From an uncultured Lachnospiraceae bacterium (GTDB lineage Bacteria > Bacillota > Clostridia > Lachnospirales > Lachnospiraceae), in assembly GCA_910589105.1 (NCBI GenBank), contig CAJUST010000002.1, positions 1 through 64,000 of the forward strand: a stretch of DNA of 64,000 nt, written 5' to 3'. This document shows, piece after piece, positions 7,857 to 16,453 of this stretch. Both the position numbers and the translations under genes were made by a program. Positions within the stretch are counted from its first letter, which is position 1. The number at the start of each line of letters is the position of its first letter. The notes beneath the pieces were generated by a model. It made no database searches and had not been told where the DNA came from. It was given only the letters and a program-made list of their open reading frames with translations.

Positions 7857-9767
7857 ATGGGAAAAGAAGATTATAGTAAAGCATTTAAGTTAGGAAAGAA
7901 GGATTATCAGGCGAGAATGCTTCGCGGGGTGAAGCCTACTCTGCTTGTATTAGACGATATTTTGCCAGAAAAAGGATCTTACTCTGAATCACAGCTTGGT
8001 TTGACGCAAATCCCGATTGATCAGATTGCAGGCACGAAAACTTTTGCGCGGAGCAGTTCGTTTGCAGGGAACTTTATGCCGATTTTAAGGGAGAGCACAG
8101 AGTTTGCCGTGAAATGGGCGGAGCTTAGTTCAAGCCATTTGAATGAGGGGATACGCGATCCGGTGAAAGCCTATGAATATATGAATCAATTTTACATAGA
8201 AGAAGGCAATAAACGCGTCAGCGTGATGAAATATTTTGGCGCGGTTTCTATCCTTGGGTATGTGACGCGCATTATTCCAAAACGCGCGGAGGACAGGGAG
8301 AACAAAATATATTATGAGTATATGGACTTTTATCAGTTGGCGCCAATTAATTATATTTGGTTTTCTAAAGAAGGCAGTTTTGCCAAACTGCAAAAAGCCG
8401 TCGGTAAAGAGCCGGGGGAGGTTTGGTCAGAAGAAGAATTGCTTCGGTTTAGTTCCGTTTATTCGAGATTTGCCGCGGAATATCAGGCAAAGGGCGGCGG
8501 CAAGTTAAACATTACAGTTGGAGATGCATTTTTATCTTTGATTACCTTGTACGGCTATCAGGAAATTGATGAAAAGACGACAAGTGAGATTCAGGAATTA
8601 GTAACGAAAAGCTGGGAAGAATTTGCCCTTTTGGCGGAAGATGCGGTAGTGGATTTAAAAATGAAGCCGAACCAGAAAAAGAAATCGCTGCTTGAGATTC
8701 TGCATCCTTCTGCTCCGCGGCATTTGAAAATAGCATTTATCTATGAAAAGACGGCGGGGACTTCCGCATGGACGTATGCGCATGAATTAGGCAGGCTTCA
8801 TTTAGAACAGACGTTTCCGGAAGTGATTGAGACGGTTTTTTACGAAAATGGCACATTGGAGCAGATTGACTCTTTGCTGGAAGCCGCCATTGACGAGGGG
8901 TGTAACCTGATATTTACGACAACGCCGCCATTTGCGCAGGCGAGCGTAAAAGCGGCGATTGCAAATCCGAAAATACAGATCCTAAATTGCTCGTTAAATA
9001 CGTCCCACCGCTATATCCGGACATATTATGCAAGGATGCATGAAGCGAAGTTTTTAATGGGGGCGATTGCCGCGGCAATGGCGGAGAACAGCCGTCTGAC
9101 GTATATCGCGGACTATCCGATTTACGGTTCGATTGCCAATATTAACGCGTTTGCGCTGGGCGCGAAAATGATAAATCCACGCGCGAAAGTGTTTTTGGAA
9201 TGGTCGACGAAAAAAGAAATTGACATAGAAGAAAAAATAAGAAAAAGAGGATCTTCTTGCGTGTCCGGAAGGGATATGGTGATTCCGGAAGAAGCGTCCC
9301 GTTTCTTTGGGATTTACCATATAGATGAATGGCATCCGAGAAACTTAGCGATGCCGATATGGCACTGGGGAAAGTTTTATGAGCAGTTAATTCGGACGAT
9401 TATGGAAGGGACATGGAAATATGACGACGATCCTTCCGTAAAAAAAGCGATCAATTATTGGTGGGGAATGTCGGAGGGCGTTGTCGACGTCATCTGTTCG
9501 AAATATCTGCCGAATGGGACAAAGCGTTTGGTGGATCTGTTAAAAACTACAATTTGTTCGGAAACGTTTAATCCTTTTTCTGGGATCTTATATTCCCAGA
9601 CTGGCGTTGTTTCAGATGATCCGGACGGCAGTCTGACGCCTGAGGAAATTATGACGATGGACTGGCTTGCCGATAATATCATTGGCAGGATACCTGCAAA
9701 AGAAGAATTAAAGGAGCAGGCAGAGCCTGTGATTGACCAGCAGGGGGTAAAAAAAGAGGAAGGTTAA
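7857..9767 (+). CDS. Cytoplasmic ParB-like/BMP-domain fusion protein
   Basis: A 636-residue protein. Residues ~285-600 match the BMP (basic membrane protein, PnrA-like) nucleoside-binding family: KIAFIYEKT, then ATTTPPF- and YPIYGSIANINAFALGA-type segments. BMP proteins are normally lipoproteins feeding ABC importers, yet this one has no signal peptide or lipobox. The N-terminal ~130 residues contain IPIDQIAGTKTFARSSSFAG and EEGNKRVSVMKYFGA, reminiscent of a ParB/Srx-type fold. GGGAGG precedes ATG 7857. A TATAAT at 7811-7816 is a probable -10 box. Eight bases separate it from the metallophosphoesterase gene. I infer an intracellular nucleoside or nucleotide sensor rather than a transport protein. 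Confidence 0.78.
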   Translation: MGKEDYSKAFKLGKKDYQARMLRGVKPTLLVLDDILPEKGSYSESQLGLTQIPIDQIAGTKTFARSSSFAGNFMPILRESTEFAVKWAELSSSHLNEGIRDPVKAYEYMNQFYIEEGNKRVSVMKYFGAVSILGYVTRIIPKRAEDRENKIYYEYMDFYQLAPINYIWFSKEGSFAKLQKAVGKEPGEVWSEEELLRFSSVYSRFAAEYQAKGGGKLNITVGDAFLSLITLYGYQEIDEKTTSEIQELVTKSWEEFALLAEDAVVDLKMKPNQKKKSLLEILHPSAPRHLKIAFIYEKTAGTSAWTYAHELGRLHLEQTFPEVIETVFYENGTLEQIDSLLEAAIDEGCNLIFTTTPPFAQASVKAAIANPKIQILNCSLNTSHRYIRTYYARMHEAKFLMGAIAAAMAENSRLTYIADYPIYGSIANINAFALGAKMINPRAKVFLEWSTKKEIDIEEKIRKRGSSCVSGRDMVIPEEASRFFGIYHIDEWHPRNLAMPIWHWGKFYEQLIRTIMEGTWKYDDDPSVKKAINYWWGMSEGVVDVICSKYLPNGTKRLVDLLKTTICSETFNPFSGILYSQTGVVSDDPDGSLTPEEIMTMDWLADNIIGRIPAKEELKEQAEPVIDQQGVKKEEG

Positions 9768-9774
9768 TGAACTT

Positions 9775-10401
9775 ATGAAAATACTGGCGGTTTCAGATGT
9801 GGAGTCAAAGTATCTCTGGGAATATTTTGATAAGAGTAAGCTGAAAGATGTGGACTTAATTATTTCCTGTGGGGATTTAGACCCGTATTATCTTTCTTTT
9901 TTAGTTACGATGACGACGGCTCCCGTTTTATATGTCCATGGCAACCATGACGGGCGTTATCAGAGTATCCCGCCGGAGGGATGCACTTGTATAGACGGAC
10001 GGATTTATGACTATCAGGGGATACGGATTCTGGGTCTTGGCGGGTCTATGCGGTATAGTGAAGGGACGCATCAGTATACGGAATGGCAGATGCGCCAGAG
10101 GGCGGCGAAACTGCGGTTTAGACTCTTTCAAAAACGGGGGTTTGACATACTTGTGACACACTCTCCCGCATATCAGTTGAATGACGGGAGGGATTTGCCG
10201 CATCAGGGTTTTCAGGTGTTTAGGACTTTAATGGAGAAGTACAAACCGAAGTTTTTTTTGCATGGGCATGTGCATATGACGTACAGCAGACAGCAGAAAC
10301 GGTATGATAAGTATCAGGAAACGCATGTGATCAATGCGTTTGAAAGATGTGTGTTTGAGTATGACGCGAAAGAGCCAAAGGAAACGATTTGGGCGCCGTG
10401 A
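9775..10401 (+). CDS. Calcineurin-like metallophosphoesterase
   Basis: A 208-residue cytoplasmic phosphoesterase. It shows GDLDP (33-37), GNHDG (56-60), THSP (128-131) and GHVH (164-167), the metal-ligand motifs of the family. The first motif reads SDVES instead of DxH, so the usual first histidine is replaced by Glu10, which may change the metal site. It lies 7 bases after the BMP-domain gene and is presumably translated from the same message. Its substrate is unknown; the neighbour suggests a nucleotide-related compound. Confidence 0.88.
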   Translation: MKILAVSDVESKYLWEYFDKSKLKDVDLIISCGDLDPYYLSFLVTMTTAPVLYVHGNHDGRYQSIPPEGCTCIDGRIYDYQGIRILGLGGSMRYSEGTHQYTEWQMRQRAAKLRFRLFQKRGFDILVTHSPAYQLNDGRDLPHQGFQVFRTLMEKYKPKFFLHGHVHMTYSRQQKRYDKYQETHVINAFERCVFEYDAKEPKETIWAP

Positions 10402-10403
10402 GG

Positions 10404-10530
10404 GAAGCGAAATCATCTTCCAAACAGACCCGCTTTTGCTCAGATAAGCTCGCAGCGGTTCTAAGTTCGTAAAAAACCTCACTAAGAACCGGCGGCTTAT
10501 AATGGTCTGTGTGGAAGATGGTTTCGCTTC
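10404..10530. repeat. 127-bp nested inverted repeat (MITE- or REP-like)
   Basis: The outer arms, 10404-10430 and 10504-10530, are complementary at 25 of 27 positions (one of the two exceptions still pairs as G-U). An inner imperfect pair around GGTTCT (near 10457) and AGAACC (near 10485) continues the fold. There is no T-run, so it is not a standard terminator. Its right end touches the stop codon of the truncated nuclease gene and its left end lies 3 bases after the phosphoesterase stop. It could be a non-autonomous insertion. Confidence 0.75.
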
Positions 10531-11099
10531 TATCTTGGGGGTTGGGGGACGGAAGGAAGTTTGGGCAGGTTTTTGTTTTTGTATTTTATTACGTCTTTTA
10601 TTAATAACTTGTTTTGGGCTTTTATAAATGATTCAATAAAATCATAGTCAATTTCAGTTGTCAACATGTCGCTTTCATCATAGTAACCATTTATGCCAAC
10701 AGCAACCGCTTCTTTATAACTAATGCTATGTTCTACGATAGCGTTTGCATAGTGGACAGCTCCATTCACTGCATATTTATTTACGTTTGTGAAATTTTCT
10801 GCGCCGTCTTTTTTCTTGTTGTCTACTTTGCCGTCGGCAGTTAATTTTATAAAGTTTCCTTTTTTTCCTTTGACTTCAATCATTACAGGGATTATTCTCA
10901 TTTGTTTTGTTTCTAAAAATATTTTAATGTTTGGGATATTTGCGCCGAAACCGCCGCTTTTGGACGGGGCTTTTTTTAAGGCATTTTCGATTTCAGAATT
11001 TATCGGTTCGGTTTTTAAATAATACTTTTCGCCTGCAAGCTGTTTTTTTGCTAAATCTTGAATTTGTTCTTCAATGCTTCTTACAGATTTCTCTGGCAT
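10530..11099 (-). pseudogene. Truncated type IIG-like restriction enzyme, nuclease part
   Basis: A 189-residue remnant. NIKIFLETKQMRIIPVMIEVKG followed by NVNKYAVNGAVHYANAI looks like the N-terminal PD-(D/E)XK nuclease domain of BpuSI-like type IIG restriction-modification enzymes, with IEVKG as the catalytic (D/E)XK. Such enzymes continue for many hundreds of residues with methyltransferase and target-recognition domains; here the frame ends at the 127-bp hairpin after a low-complexity tail (LPKLPSVPQPPR). I infer an enzyme gene truncated at that point. A free-standing nuclease remains possible because the remaining frame is intact and has an ATG with an upstream GGAGG-like site. Confidence 0.6.
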
Positions 11100-11197
11100 A
11101 GTTTTCCTCCAAGTGTTTTTTCGCTTTTTTGCCTTTTATGGTAAAACAGTAAAATATAAGTAAAGTATATTACATATTTGGGAGAATAACAATGGGA

Positions 11198-11225
11198 TTG
11201 ACTTTTCACATATGCAAAGTATATA
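11198..11225 (+). promoter_or_regulatory. Candidate promoter of the purC operon
   Basis: TTGACT (11198-11203), a 16-base spacer and TATATA (11220-11225) lie 33 bases before purC. No purine riboswitch-like fold is apparent in this short leader. Confidence 0.55.
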
Positions 11226-11257
11226 CTTGAAAAAAACATTAGGAGGAATGTGAAACG

Positions 11258-12130
11258 ATGAAAGAGTTAAAACCAATGAAAGAAGGAAAAGTGCGCGAAG
11301 TATATGACACAGGGGACAGCATTGTGATGGTTGCCACTGACAGAATATCTGCGTTTGACCGTATATTAAAAAATGAAATTACAAAAAAGGGCGCGATTTT
11401 AACGAAAATGTCGAAATTTTGGTTTGATTTTACGAGGGATATTGTGCCGAACCATATGATTTCTACGGATACGTCGGATATGCCGGAGCATTTTAGGACG
11501 GCTGCGTTTGATGGAAACAGCATGAAGTGTAAAAAGTTGGAAATGCTTCCGGTGGAATGTATTGTGAGGGGGTATATTACAGGAAGCGGCTGGGAAAGTT
11601 ACCAAAAGGACGGCTGTGTCTGCGGCATCCGCCTGCCGGAAGGTTTAGAGGAATCCGCGCAGCTTCCGGAACCTATCTATACGCCGACGACGAAAGCGGA
11701 GATTGGACTGCATGATGAGCATATTACATTTGAAGGAAGCGTGGAGATTTTAAAGAAGCTTTATCCGCAGAGAGGGGCGGAGTACGCAGAGAAAATCAGA
11801 GATTATACGATTGCTTTATATAAGAAGTGCGCAGAATACGCGCTGGGGAAAGGGATTATTATTGCAGACACGAAGTTTGAATTTGGGCTTGATGAAAATG
11901 GAGCCGTTATGCTTGCAGATGAAATGCTGACGCCGGACAGCTCCCGTTTTTGGCCGCTGAAAGGTTATGAATCCGGCAGGCCGCAGCCTTCTTTTGACAA
12001 GCAGTTTGTAAGAGACTGGTTAAAAGGACAGGAAGACGGCGCGGATACGCTGCCGGAGGAGATTGTGGCAAAAACTGTAGAGAAGTATGAGGAAGCGTAT
12101 GAATTGTTGACGGGAGAAAAGTTTTCGTAA
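11258..12130 (+). CDS. purC: SAICAR synthetase
   Basis: Phosphoribosylaminoimidazole-succinocarboxamide synthase joins CAIR and aspartate using ATP in purine synthesis. The 290-residue length is normal for the longer bacterial form. Family motifs include EGKVREVYD (about 9-17), ATDRISAFD (26-34), ECIVRGYITGSGW (around 105) and LADEMLTPDSSRFWP (around 225). AGGAGG stands just upstream of ATG 11258. purB follows 21 bases later, which pairs two steps of the pathway (PurB cleaves the PurC product). Confidence 0.97.
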   Translation: MKELKPMKEGKVREVYDTGDSIVMVATDRISAFDRILKNEITKKGAILTKMSKFWFDFTRDIVPNHMISTDTSDMPEHFRTAAFDGNSMKCKKLEMLPVECIVRGYITGSGWESYQKDGCVCGIRLPEGLEESAQLPEPIYTPTTKAEIGLHDEHITFEGSVEILKKLYPQRGAEYAEKIRDYTIALYKKCAEYALGKGIIIADTKFEFGLDENGAVMLADEMLTPDSSRFWPLKGYESGRPQPSFDKQFVRDWLKGQEDGADTLPEEIVAKTVEKYEEAYELLTGEKFS

Positions 12131-12151
12131 CAGAGGAAAAGGAGAAAAAGC

Positions 12152-13585
12152 ATGAGTACAGATAGATATGTAAGCCCATTGTCTGAGCGTTATGCCAGTA
12201 AGGAAATGCAGTATATTTTTTCACCGGAAATGAAGTTTCGGACATGGAGAAAATTATGGATTGCATTGGCGGAGACGGAGAGGGAACTTGGCATTGCGAT
12301 CAGTGAAGAACAGATTGAAGAATTAAAAGCGCATAAAGATGACATTAATTTTGACGTTGCAAAAGAACGTGAAAAGATTGTCCGCCATGACGTTATGTCC
12401 CATGTGTACGCATATGGGCGGCAGTGCCCGAAAGCGAAGGGGATTATTCATCTGGGCGCAACGTCTTGCTATGTGGGGGACAATACGGATATTATCGTGA
12501 TGGCGGAAGCGTTCCGTTTGATTAAAAAGAAACTGGTTAATGTAATGGAAAAATTATCCCGTTTTGCAGACAAATATAAGAGCCTGCCGACTTTGGCGTT
12601 TACCCATTTCCAGCCTGCGCAGCCGACGACGGTTGGCAAACGCGCGACGCTCTGGCTTTTGGAGTTTCAAATGGATTTTGAGGATCTTTCGTATGTAATG
12701 GACAGTTTGAAACTGCTTGGATCGAAAGGGACGACGGGCACGCAGGCGAGTTTTTTAGAATTGTTTGACGGGGATAATGAAAAAGTGGACAAGATCGATC
12801 CGATGATTGCTGAAAAGATGGGATTTAGGGATTGTTATGCCGTGTCAGGGCAGACGTATTCCAGAAAAGTGGATGCAAGGGCAGTGAATGTTTTGGCGGG
12901 GATTGCGGCAAGCGCTTATAAGATGTCAAATGATATACGTTTATTGCAGCATTTAAAAGAGGTGGAAGAACCGTTTGAAAAGAATCAAATCGGATCGTCT
13001 GCCATGGCGTATAAACGCAATCCTATGAGAAGTGAGAGAATTGGCTCTCTTGCGCGTTATGTGATGATCGATGCGCTGAATCCGGCGGTTACTTCCGCGA
13101 CGCAGTGGTTTGAGCGGACGCTTGACGATTCGGCAAATAAACGGTTAAGCATTCCGGAAGCGTTTCTGGCGACGGACGGCATATTGGATTTATGCCTAAA
13201 CGTTGTGGACGGCCTTGTGGTCTATGATAAAGTCATTACGAAACATCTGATGGCGGAACTGCCGTTTATGGCGACAGAAAATATTATGATGGATGCAGTG
13301 AAAAAAGGCGGCGACCGTCAGGAACTGCATGAGAAAATCAGGAAGCTTTCAATGGAAGCAGGGGCAAATGTAAAACAAGAAGGAAAAGAAAATAATCTGT
13401 TGGAGCTGATTGCGGCAGATCCGTCTTTTATGCTGACGTTAGAGGAATTAAAGGCTTCTATGGATCCGTCTAAATATGTAGGGCGGGCGCCAAGACAGGT
13501 AGATCAGTTTTTAAAAGAAGTCATTTCTCCGATTCTAAAAGAAAATGAAGCGTTATTGGGCGTAAAGGCAGAAATAAATGTATAA
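12152..13585 (+). CDS. purB: Adenylosuccinate lyase
   Basis: This fumarase/aspartase-superfamily enzyme cleaves SAICAR to AICAR and adenylosuccinate to AMP, releasing fumarate. The 477-residue protein has HLGATSCYVGDNTD near residues 97-110, HFQPAQPTTVGKR near 152-165 and the signature loop GSSAMAYKRNPMRSERI near 283, the usual Pro after GSSAM being Ala here. It follows purC by 21 bases and overlaps the start of the next gene by 8 bases, so translation of the three genes is probably coupled. Confidence 0.97.
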   Translation: MSTDRYVSPLSERYASKEMQYIFSPEMKFRTWRKLWIALAETERELGIAISEEQIEELKAHKDDINFDVAKEREKIVRHDVMSHVYAYGRQCPKAKGIIHLGATSCYVGDNTDIIVMAEAFRLIKKKLVNVMEKLSRFADKYKSLPTLAFTHFQPAQPTTVGKRATLWLLEFQMDFEDLSYVMDSLKLLGSKGTTGTQASFLELFDGDNEKVDKIDPMIAEKMGFRDCYAVSGQTYSRKVDARAVNVLAGIAASAYKMSNDIRLLQHLKEVEEPFEKNQIGSSAMAYKRNPMRSERIGSLARYVMIDALNPAVTSATQWFERTLDDSANKRLSIPEAFLATDGILDLCLNVVDGLVVYDKVITKHLMAELPFMATENIMMDAVKKGGDRQELHEKIRKLSMEAGANVKQEGKENNLLELIAADPSFMLTLEELKASMDPSKYVGRAPRQVDQFLKEVISPILKENEALLGVKAEINV

Positions 13586-14432
13586 AAAAAGGGTCTTTAG
13601 ATCCGTTCTGATATTGGAATGTTTTTTGCTGTGTCTTACTTTTGGCGTAAAGGACGGAAAAGAGCCGGAGACGAAACGGGAGGCAGTTTACGAATTTCAT
13701 GATTCGTCTGCCGGAGTTGCCATGGCGTTTCAGGAACATATTTTTGAGGCGGGCATTATTCCGAAGGATTTACAGATAGTTCGTTTGACCGTAGAGGAAA
13801 AAGCGTCTCTGGTTTATACCTTTTTACAGGGGCCAAGGGCGTATCGGGAAAAGTGGCCGTGGTCTGGCGACTGGTGTGAAAGGCTGGTTCAGGGAAATTC
13901 GTTTGGCGCGTTTGGCTGTGGTCTGTGCTGTATGGCGAATATTTACAGCACTTTGTCTGGTTATGAATGTTCTCCATGGGATATGTATGAATTTGCGACG
14001 CAGGCTTCCCTTTACTACCCCAGCAGTGAAAGCGGCGCAATCGGCTGGGAAGATATGCAGACGACGCTTACGGCTGCCGGATTTTCATGTAGTTTGTGTG
14101 TAAAACCTGCAACGTATGAGGAATTTCAGGAGCAGATGAAGCATACGCAGTCGGCAATCGTCTTAGTCAGCAGTAATTATGACGCCACATACTGGCAAAA
14201 TACGCCGGGGCATTATGTGAATATCTGGCTCTATCAGGAAGATACCGATTTGGTTCTTTTAGCAGAGCCGGGGAACCCTGAAAAAAACAGGACGTGGATT
14301 CCACTCCGTTATGTGTACGATGCATTAAAATTAGTCAGCCCGTACCAATATTTGGCGGTGGCATTTTATGCGGAAGAAGCCAATGGCTGGAAATGGAATG
14401 GGATTGATGATAATTGGAATGGAAGATTTTAA
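13578..14432 (+). CDS. Exported C39-like cysteine peptidase family protein
   Basis: A 284-residue protein with an N-terminal hydrophobic export segment (VFRSVLILECFLLCLTFGV). Its core resembles peptidase C39_2: FGCGLCCMANIYSTLSG supplies the candidate catalytic Cys (around residue 114) and TPGHYVNIWLY supplies the His (around 212). The ATG overlaps the end of purB by 8 bases with only a weak ribosome site, suggesting coupled translation. Coupling a secreted peptidase-like protein to purine genes is odd and may simply reflect read-through. It probably acts outside the cytoplasmic membrane; the substrate is unknown. Confidence 0.7.
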   Translation: MYKKRVFRSVLILECFLLCLTFGVKDGKEPETKREAVYEFHDSSAGVAMAFQEHIFEAGIIPKDLQIVRLTVEEKASLVYTFLQGPRAYREKWPWSGDWCERLVQGNSFGAFGCGLCCMANIYSTLSGYECSPWDMYEFATQASLYYPSSESGAIGWEDMQTTLTAAGFSCSLCVKPATYEEFQEQMKHTQSAIVLVSSNYDATYWQNTPGHYVNIWLYQEDTDLVLLAEPGNPEKNRTWIPLRYVYDALKLVSPYQYLAVAFYAEEANGWKWNGIDDNWNGRF

Positions 14433-14509
14433 ATAAATTTAGATAATTTACTTAAGAAAAAGAAATAGTCAGACGATATATAGAGTAACAAATCTAATTT
14501 AAGGAGGGA

Positions 14510-14758
14510 TTGGCCGCATACGGATATGAAGGATATTTTAGAGTTTCTTCGGTAATGTTAGTTTCAGGAATGGCGGATTCGACTTCACAGCGCAGGCAGG
14601 AAGAACGCCAGTCTGGCAATCAGCAGGAGTTTAGGGCGGTTTTAGAGGAAAAGACGAAACAGTTACAGGAAAACCGCCTTTTGGAAGGAAAAACGATTGG
14701 ATACACCAAAACTGGCCAGCTTTGTTTTGCGCAGGCATTAAAAAGAAGCTATAATTAG
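14510..14758 (+). CDS. Small uncharacterised protein
   Basis: Up to 82 residues. The start is uncertain: TTG at 14510 is only two bases after AAGGAGG (14501-14507), and in-frame ATGs at 14555 and 14570 lack a ribosome site. The C-terminal ~50 residues are polar and helical (QEFRAVLEEKTKQLQENRLLEG), then IGYTKTGQLCFAQALKRSYN. I do not recognise a family. A long hairpin follows the stop. Confidence 0.5.
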   Translation: MAAYGYEGYFRVSSVMLVSGMADSTSQRRQEERQSGNQQEFRAVLEEKTKQLQENRLLEGKTIGYTKTGQLCFAQALKRSYN

Positions 14759-14774
14759 TGGGAAAATGAGGAGC

Positions 14775-14807
14775 GCCCCAGTGTTTTGAAGATCAAAACG
14801 CTGGGGC
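14775..14807 (+). terminator. Terminator-like hairpin
   Basis: GCCCCAGTGTTTTG (14775-14788) pairs with CAAAACGCTGGGGC (14794-14807) over 14 positions with one G-U pair. The following sequence is AATTATG, so the T-run is weak. It probably ends the small gene before it. Confidence 0.6.
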
Positions 14808-14957
14808 AATTATGAAGAAATCAAAAAATACCACATGACTGAGAAACTGTTTCTTTGATGTCATCAGCATAGCAATCTTATATGAATAGAGTATGAACAA
14901 AGAGAGAATATATTGTAAAACACTGACGTCAGACGTTTTGAAGCGCCCAAATTTTTA

Positions 14958-14986
14958 TTGCGGCAAATCAAGTAATCTGTTACGAT
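14958..14986 (+). promoter_or_regulatory. Candidate rsmA promoter
   Basis: TTGCGG (14958-14963), a 17-base spacer and TACGAT (14981-14986) lie 30 bases upstream of the rsmA start codon. Confidence 0.5.
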
Positions 14987-15016
14987 ATTTTTAGTAAAAC
15001 ATAAAGTGAGGAAAGT

Positions 15017-15886
15017 ATGGCAGATTTAGGCAATCCAAAACATACCATCGCGGTATTACAAAAGTATCAGTTTCATTTCCAAAAAAAGTACGGTCAAAAC
15101 TTCTTGATCGATCCCCATGTGTTGGAAAAAATTATCCGCGCCGCTCATATCGGGAAAGAAGATTTTGTGTTGGAAATCGGGCCGGGGATTGGCGCGATGA
15201 CACAGTATCTGTGTGAAGCGGCAAGAGAAGTGGCGGCAGTGGAAATCGACGGGAATTTGATTCCTGTGTTAAAAGACACCTTAAGCGCCTATGATAATGT
15301 GGAGGTCATTCATGCAGATGTTTTGAAGCTGGATTTAAAAGAAATGGTTCAAAAGAAGAATGGAAACCGTCCGTTTAAAGTTGTGGCGAACCTTCCCTAT
15401 TACATTACAACGCCGATTGTCATGGGCTTGCTCGAAAGCCGCCTTCCGGCGCAAAGCATTACGATTATGGTGCAAAAAGAAGTGGCGGAACGTATGCAGG
15501 CTCAGGCGGGCGGCAAAGAGTATGGCGCGCTTTCCCTTGCTGTGCAGTATTATGCAGAAGCGGAAATTGTCGCAAATGTGCCGCCAAATTGCTTTATGCC
15601 AAGGCCAAAGGTGGGGAGCGCAGTGATCCGCCTGATGAGGCATGAAACGCCGGTTGTGCAGACAGAAGATGAAAAACTGATGTTTCGTTTGATACGGGCT
15701 TCTTTTAACCAGAGGAGAAAGACGCTGGCGAATGGCCTTGCCAATTCTGGTGTGTTTCCGCTTACAAAAGAGCGGATACAAGAGTGTATAAAAGAACTGG
15801 GCGTTTCGGAAACAGTCCGTGGGGAAACGCTTTCTTTGGAACAATTTGCCCGTTTAAGCGATTTATTTAAAAGAGAACTGCCTTAA
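15017..15886 (+). CDS. rsmA: 16S rRNA dimethyladenosine methyltransferase
   Basis: RsmA (KsgA) uses S-adenosylmethionine to dimethylate two adjacent adenosines in helix 45 of 16S rRNA during late small-subunit assembly. The 289-residue protein has KYGQNFLID near residue 30, the SAM-binding LEIGPGIGAMT near 54, and the catalytic NLPYYITTPI near 124; the C-terminal helical domain is complete. GAGGAAAG precedes the ATG. It is a single gene with its own promoter. Confidence 0.97.
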   Translation: MADLGNPKHTIAVLQKYQFHFQKKYGQNFLIDPHVLEKIIRAAHIGKEDFVLEIGPGIGAMTQYLCEAAREVAAVEIDGNLIPVLKDTLSAYDNVEVIHADVLKLDLKEMVQKKNGNRPFKVVANLPYYITTPIVMGLLESRLPAQSITIMVQKEVAERMQAQAGGKEYGALSLAVQYYAEAEIVANVPPNCFMPRPKVGSAVIRLMRHETPVVQTEDEKLMFRLIRASFNQRRKTLANGLANSGVFPLTKERIQECIKELGVSETVRGETLSLEQFARLSDLFKRELP

Positions 15887-16119
15887 ATAAGGGGAAGATC
15901 AAATATCGCTTTTTTGTCTGTTGCAGGATTCACAGAGCATTTGGCAGTTTTTTGGGCGCGTATGCTCAGATGTTTTTCGTTTCTGTCTAATAAGTATTCA
16001 TAGCCCTTTCATTTCCCGCCGGCAAATCGGGAAAACGGTTTTTACCCAGTTAATTACGCTTAGGAAATTAATCTTCAGTTTCAATATGCTTACGATCTCC
16101 TATCCATCTTAGAGCCGTT
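15887..16119. other. Intergenic remnant without supported gene
   Basis: These 233 bases between rsmA and the methyltransferase remnant hold only short chance frames. They may be further decayed sequence of the same lost locus, but no protein similarity is recognisable by eye. Confidence 0.5.
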
Positions 16120-16425
16120 TCAAGAGTGCGTCTTTTTGCCTTCCTGTGCGCCAAAAAGCTCGTCTTTGCCGAATAAAGTGAGCTGGGTGTAAAGAATAGG
16201 GGAAGAAGCGTAACAGGTGGCAATCAGTTTTTTTAGACCGAGGGATTGGAAGTTTATGGCGAAGTATTTGAAAAAGTTGCTTTCAAACGGGTCGTCGCAG
16301 TTGCATAAAACGGTTTTATTGAGGAAATATGATTTATAGTGTTTTAATTCGCGTTCAATTAGGGATAATTGCGTGTAAAACTCGTCGCATTTAAAAGAAA
16401 CAAGGAAGGAAAAGCGTGGAATAAT
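16120..16425 (-). pseudogene. Remnant of EcoRI-type adenine methyltransferase
   Basis: The minus-strand frame between stops encodes about 101 residues without an initiating ATG. KCDEFYTQLSLIERELKHYK, then TVLCNCDDPFESNFFKYFAINF and LGLKKLIATCYASSPI, correspond to the N-terminal region of EcoRI-family adenine-specific DNA methyltransferases, where DEFYTQ and NCDDP...SNF are hallmarks. The frame stops after about 100 residues while the enzyme is normally over 300, and the native N-terminus is missing. It is therefore a fragment at both ends. Its 5' end overlaps the candidate spoIID promoter. Confidence 0.75.
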
Positions 16426-16447
16426 CTAAAGAGTTCTTTCATATATT
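16418..16447 (+). promoter_or_regulatory. Sigma-E-like sporulation promoter for spoIID
   Basis: GGAATAAT (16418-16425), a 14-base spacer and CATATATT (16440-16447) fit the mother-cell sigma-E pattern (about GKMATATT-N14-CATACAHT). The expected start of transcription coincides with the ATG at 16454, leaving almost no leader. Confidence 0.6.
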
Positions 16448-16453
16448 GATAAT

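Noticed and set aside
11226..11257. Purine riboswitch before purC
   Set aside because: The leader after the candidate promoter is only about 30 bases, too short for a purine aptamer.
15921..16112. 63-residue frame downstream of rsmA
   Set aside because: No ribosome site and no protein-like pattern; the adjacent methyltransferase remnant is on the other strand.
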